Part shown: piece after piece, positions 60,621-64,000 of the stretch
Layout of the letters: the number at the start of each line of letters is the position of its first letter
How positions within the stretch are numbered: position 1 is the stretch's first letter
Assembly (NCBI GenBank): GCA_022495995.1
Contig: JAFEMH010001249.1
Coordinates: 372,001 to 436,000 of the forward strand
Source: Adenophora triphylla var. japonica
Taxonomy: Eukaryota; Streptophyta; Magnoliopsida; Asterales; Campanulaceae
Reading direction: 5' to 3'
DNA length: 64,000 nt
Notes under the pieces: generated by a model
What the model was told of the DNA's origin: nothing
Databases searched by the model: none
What the model saw: the letters and a program-made list of their open reading frames with translations, nothing else
Program-made: the position numbers and the translations under genes

Positions 60621-61131
60621 GGTTCCGTTTGTTTGGGGGAAAATATTTTCCGGAAAATATTTTTCCCATTTTTCGGCGTTTGTTTCGCACCGAAAAATTG
60701 AGAAAATGTTTTACGCTAAACATGTTTATTTTATTTTCCGAAAAATATTTTCATTTTTCGGAAAACATTTTGCAGGAAATCATTTTCCGAAAAATGTTTT
60801 ACGCTAAACAAACGGAGCCTAAATTGATGAAAATAATAACGGGAAGACGATAAGGGGGGGGGGGGTAGGGGGGGCAGGGAGGGGGTGGTGATGGGGTAGG
60901 GGTGGTTGATGTGGGGTGGGTAACGTGGGAGTGTGTGTGTGTACCAGAGGGTGTTACCATTTTTCGAAAAATGTTTTACTTAGAAAAAATTCGTAAATCA
61001 ATTTACTTAGAAAAGTGAGGAAAATATTTTCCGAAAAATATTTTCCCCACTTTCCGGTGCTAAATAAACACCGAAAAATGGGGAAAATGTTTTTCGGAAA
61101 ACATTTTCCCCCATACAAACGGAGCCTAACT
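60621..61131. mobile_element. fold-back MITE, possibly one inside another
   Basis: The left end GGTTCCGTTTGTTTGGGGG and the right end CATACAAACGGAGCC are inverted over about 65 bp. A second terminus of the same kind (GCTAAACAAACGGAGCC) lies inside at about 60,804-60,821, matching the MITE at 53,651. G-rich tracts fill the centre. The ORF at 60,629-60,853 is an artefact. Confidence 0.8.
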
Positions 61132-62209
61132 TTTAAAATTGGAGAGGAGAAATTCCACTTTTAAAAAGATTCACTTAAAAATGACGCAAGTGAATATTGT
61201 TGTTTAATTTTTAATTTTGAAGAAAGATTTGAAGTGAGTTTAAGGAGGGATTAGCATCATATTTGAAGAAATGAAGTATAAAAGTAAGTGGGTAGGAGAT
61301 GGTCTAATGAAATAAATAATCTAATTTTAATGATCTATTTCATTAAATATTTTATCTCAATCTATATGTAAATTGTTATTGACAAATTATTAAGAACATT
61401 AGCAATAAAAAAATTAAATTAATAAAGAGTATAAATATATGGTCATGATTATATAAAACCAACAAATAGAAGGAAAAATAAAAAGTCGGATGCATTTTGC
61501 ATGCCCATGAAAAACAGGATTTTCCTTTAAATCCTCTTGTATTTATGCATGCGACTTTTGACCACTATATTTTTATTTAGTTACAATTTCGTCCATTACG
61601 TACATTAGCTAATCTGTTCCCCTCACCTCTTTGTTATCTATTTTAATTTGCAAAATAATTATTGTTGTTGTATCTTTTAATAAGTTTTCTATTAAATATA
61701 TTAATTGTTACAAGGGTGCCGAGGAAAACAATTACAAAAATATAAATAAATTACAAATAACAATAAACTGAAAATACAAGGGCTAGTGACCCATAAGTTC
61801 CTTTTTTACAAATCTCTTCCCCATAAGTTCCTCCATCACGGCCAGCCAAATTTTTTATCCAGTTTGGACAAAATTGCCCTTCTGGGCTTTATCATTTTGC
61901 CTCTGCGTCTTAACCTAGCAACCTTACCTGTTTCCCAAAATCAATTTTGTTTTCCCCAAACCAAATCCAAATCGATCAATTCAACGGATAATTTCAATTG
62001 TTTCAACGATTTCATTGAGGCGATTGAGATGATTTCAAGGCAATCGAGACAATTTCGAGCTATAATCGATGATAATCAACAATTTCGACCATGGACAAAC
62101 TTTCTATTTCAACGAGATTGTCGGGTCCTCTATCTCGAAAATCAATCCTAGGAAAAGAGATTCAACTGGTCTTCATATCGAAATTGAAAAGAACAGGAGA
62201 GAGAAAATG
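61132..62209. other. AT-rich intergenic DNA, no recognised gene
   Basis: ORFs at 61,786-62,151 and 62,069-62,413 run into the minisatellite below, and I recognise no domain in them. The stretch 61,780-62,160 has exon-like composition (about 40 percent GC by eye) and might be the start of an unknown gene. Confidence 0.35.
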
Positions 62210-62705
62210 GCAGAAATGTTATATTATACTACTGTTCTTTATAATGCTGCATCAAAAATGTTGTATAATACTGTATCAGAAATATTGTATTATACTATTG
62301 TTTTTTATAATACTGCATCAGAAATGTTGTATTATACTACTGTTCTTTATAATATTGCATCAGAAATACTGTACTACATCAGAAATGTTGTATTATACTA
62401 CTGTTCTTTATAAAACTGCATCAGAAATGTTGTATTATATTACTGCAACTGCATCAGAAATGTATTATATTACTGTTCTTTATGATACTGCATCAGAAAT
62501 GTTGTATTATATTACTGTTCTTTATAATACTGCATGAGTAATACTGCATCAGAAATATTGTATCATTTTTAAAATAATACAATATCTTAAAATACTGCAT
62601 CAATAATACTGCATGAAAATGTTGTATTATAATGTTCTTTATAATACTGCATCAGAAATATTGTATTATACTACTGTTCTTTATAATACTGCATCAGAAT
62701 GTTGT
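62210..62705. repeat. about 45-bp minisatellite, roughly ten copies
   Basis: The unit combines GCATCAGAAATGTTGTATTA and TACTACTGTTCTTTATAATA. Most units are 45 bp, a multiple of three, so in one frame it encodes the repeated peptide LYYTTVLYNTASEM. Some units are shorter. Confidence 0.92.
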
Positions 62706-63035
62706 GAGATCTGTGTATTTGTTTCATAGTTGACTGCTCCGATGAGCTAGGAATATACTTATTTGTTGATTGATTATTTTGAATTTTTTTCATGATTGTT
62801 TGTTATGCAATGATTGAGCTAATTGCGAGTATTTAATTTTGATTTTGGTGTTTGATTTTGTGAAATCCGCTTCAGAATTTGTTATTTGCTTATGATTTTG
62901 CCTTATGAGCTTGTCTTGAGGGCAAAACTGAAATTTCACTTGTAAAAAGAACTTTCTGGTCATTTTAATACAATGAGAAACTTAGTGGGAAGTGATTTGT
63001 TCCAAAAGGAACTGAAAATACAAAGGATAAGTTAT
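62706..63035. other. intergenic, no gene
   Basis: T-rich DNA with no recognised feature. Confidence 0.5.
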
Positions 63036-63937
63036 TGTTGAAGATGCACGAGCCCAATGATATTTACTGTCTCCTTAAGACATATTCGACCCCTCACCGA
63101 GTGTGCTTGAGTTTGCTTGGGTCGCTTGTCTCCCAGGATAGAACGTGCCGACCGGGGGCACTTTGCACCTAAGTTCCCGGCGAGCTGAATTGAGCTTGGA
63201 CTAGATCACCTCTTCTTCTATAATGCAAGCTAGGAGGCCAAAGGATGATTGACAAGATGCAGCCAAAGAGAATGGAGCAGGAATGCAGAAAAATAAGTGT
63301 TTCTTTTTCTGTTGTGTTTTTCTCAAAGTGTTCCAAAAGTTCTCTCAAGTTATTGACAAACTTTGTCAAATATCCATTATAAAGCCTTAGGAAAAATGAA
63401 TATTTAAGATTTAATTTGATATTAATCACAATTAATCCGAAATTAATATCCATTAAACTGGAAATATTAACCTCATTTTCAGTTTTGATATTCATTTTCA
63501 TGGCTGTTACACTTTGAAAATCAAACAGTCATTAATGCCCAGGATCTGCTCGGCCGAGTCATGTGCCTTGCTCGGCCGAGCAAGGCTGTCCAGAAACTTT
63601 TGCCCAAGATCTGCTCGGTCGAGCAAGACATATGCCTCGGCTGAGCATGGCTGTCCAGAGACTTTGTCATTCTGCCATGCTATGCTCGAGCGAGTCAACA
63701 CTCTGCTCGAACGAGCATATCAGTCAAAGTCAAAATCATTTTTTATTTACAAAATCAAATTTTATTAGCAAAATATGGACCACATACTTTGAGCATTCGT
63801 ATTTAATTCATTCAAAAACCATTTTGGACAAATAAATATTTTATTTCACAAACACAAAATTAATTAAGTAATTTGATAAAATTACCCTTTAAAAATTAAT
63901 CTATTATTTTTCTTCAAAACACACTATTTTTCCAACA
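63036..63937 (-). repeat. copia-type LTR, reverse orientation, related to the one at 54,273
   Basis: On the minus strand it starts TGTTGGAAAAATAG at 63,937 and may end TTCAACA at 63,036. It contains a diverged GCTCGGCCGAGC cluster (63,548-63,715) in the same order as the 54,273 LTR, including CAAAGTCTCTGGACA. Neither flank shows a primer site or purine tract, and the 5-bp flanks (GTTAT, TTAAT) do not match, so it may be a degraded solo LTR or its left boundary may be wrong. The open frames on it are shadows of the repeat. Confidence 0.6.
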
Positions 63938-64000
63938 TTAATTTGTATCATGCTATTTATTATGTAAAATCGATAAACTAACCTTGTTATGAAATTGTGA

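Overview
The window is repeat-rich nuclear DNA of a flowering plant, probably a eudicot; I cannot name the species. The evidence is plant-type LTR retrotransposons (Tat-like Ty3/gypsy and Ty1/copia), a plant RTE LINE, a tRNA-derived SINE, Stowaway-type MITEs ending in CTCCCTCCGTCCC with TA duplications, and one split host gene with GT-AG introns. There are no rRNA or tRNA genes, no CRISPR array and no bacterial operons.

Layout. (1) 1-28,528: most of one Tat-lineage Ty3/gypsy element on the + strand, with its 5' LTR outside the window. It holds gag, two protease-like domains separated by about 3 kb, RT/RNase H and integrase, all broken by stops and frameshifts. Two antisense genes follow (a retroelement-associated ORF and a spliced plant-mobile-domain gene), then a 3' UTR full of minisatellites, then an LTR at 26,410-28,528. 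A complete Ty1/copia element in reverse orientation (11,477-19,451) sits inside the integrase. (2) 28,529-33,033: part of a second Tat-type LTR on the - strand, minisatellites, another LTR-like remnant and a RTE LINE tail. (3) 33,034-48,584, - strand: a serine carboxypeptidase-like gene with eight exons and 475 codons. The Ser-Asp-His triad is intact and every splice junction is phase-consistent. Intron 1 is 13,545 bp and is packed with Stowaways, a RTE LINE with a 15-bp target-site duplication (TSD), two LTRs in inverted orientation around a gag fragment, a Mutator-type MITE with a 10-bp TSD, a palindromic minisatellite, and a candidate hAT-like element carrying two exons that resemble a SCAMP gene. 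(4) 48,585-54,272: the carboxypeptidase promoter with a hAT-like MITE just upstream, a SINE, a decayed OTU-protease-like gene flanked by elaborate hairpins, Stowaways and a ~130-bp tandem repeat. (5) 54,273-60,579: a Ty1/copia element with both LTRs and a perfect 5-bp TSD but a frameshifted polyprotein. (6) 60,580-64,000: a fold-back MITE, a ~45-bp minisatellite and a related copia LTR on the - strand.

The only gene that looks functional is the carboxypeptidase. Everything else is transposon-derived or nested within transposons. The least ordinary structures are the duplicated protease module with an unrecognised coding region between the copies; the two-gene antisense cassette; the palindromic motif families (AGTCCGGCCGGACT near the Tat promoter, GCTCGGCCGAGC in copia LTRs, the CTCGCTACAC/GTGTAGCGAG and CTCGTRTGA/TCAYACGAG hairpins in DNA-transposon-like elements); and the inverted-LTR hairpin inside a live gene's intron. 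Gene assignments rest on motif recognition by eye. No database search was possible.
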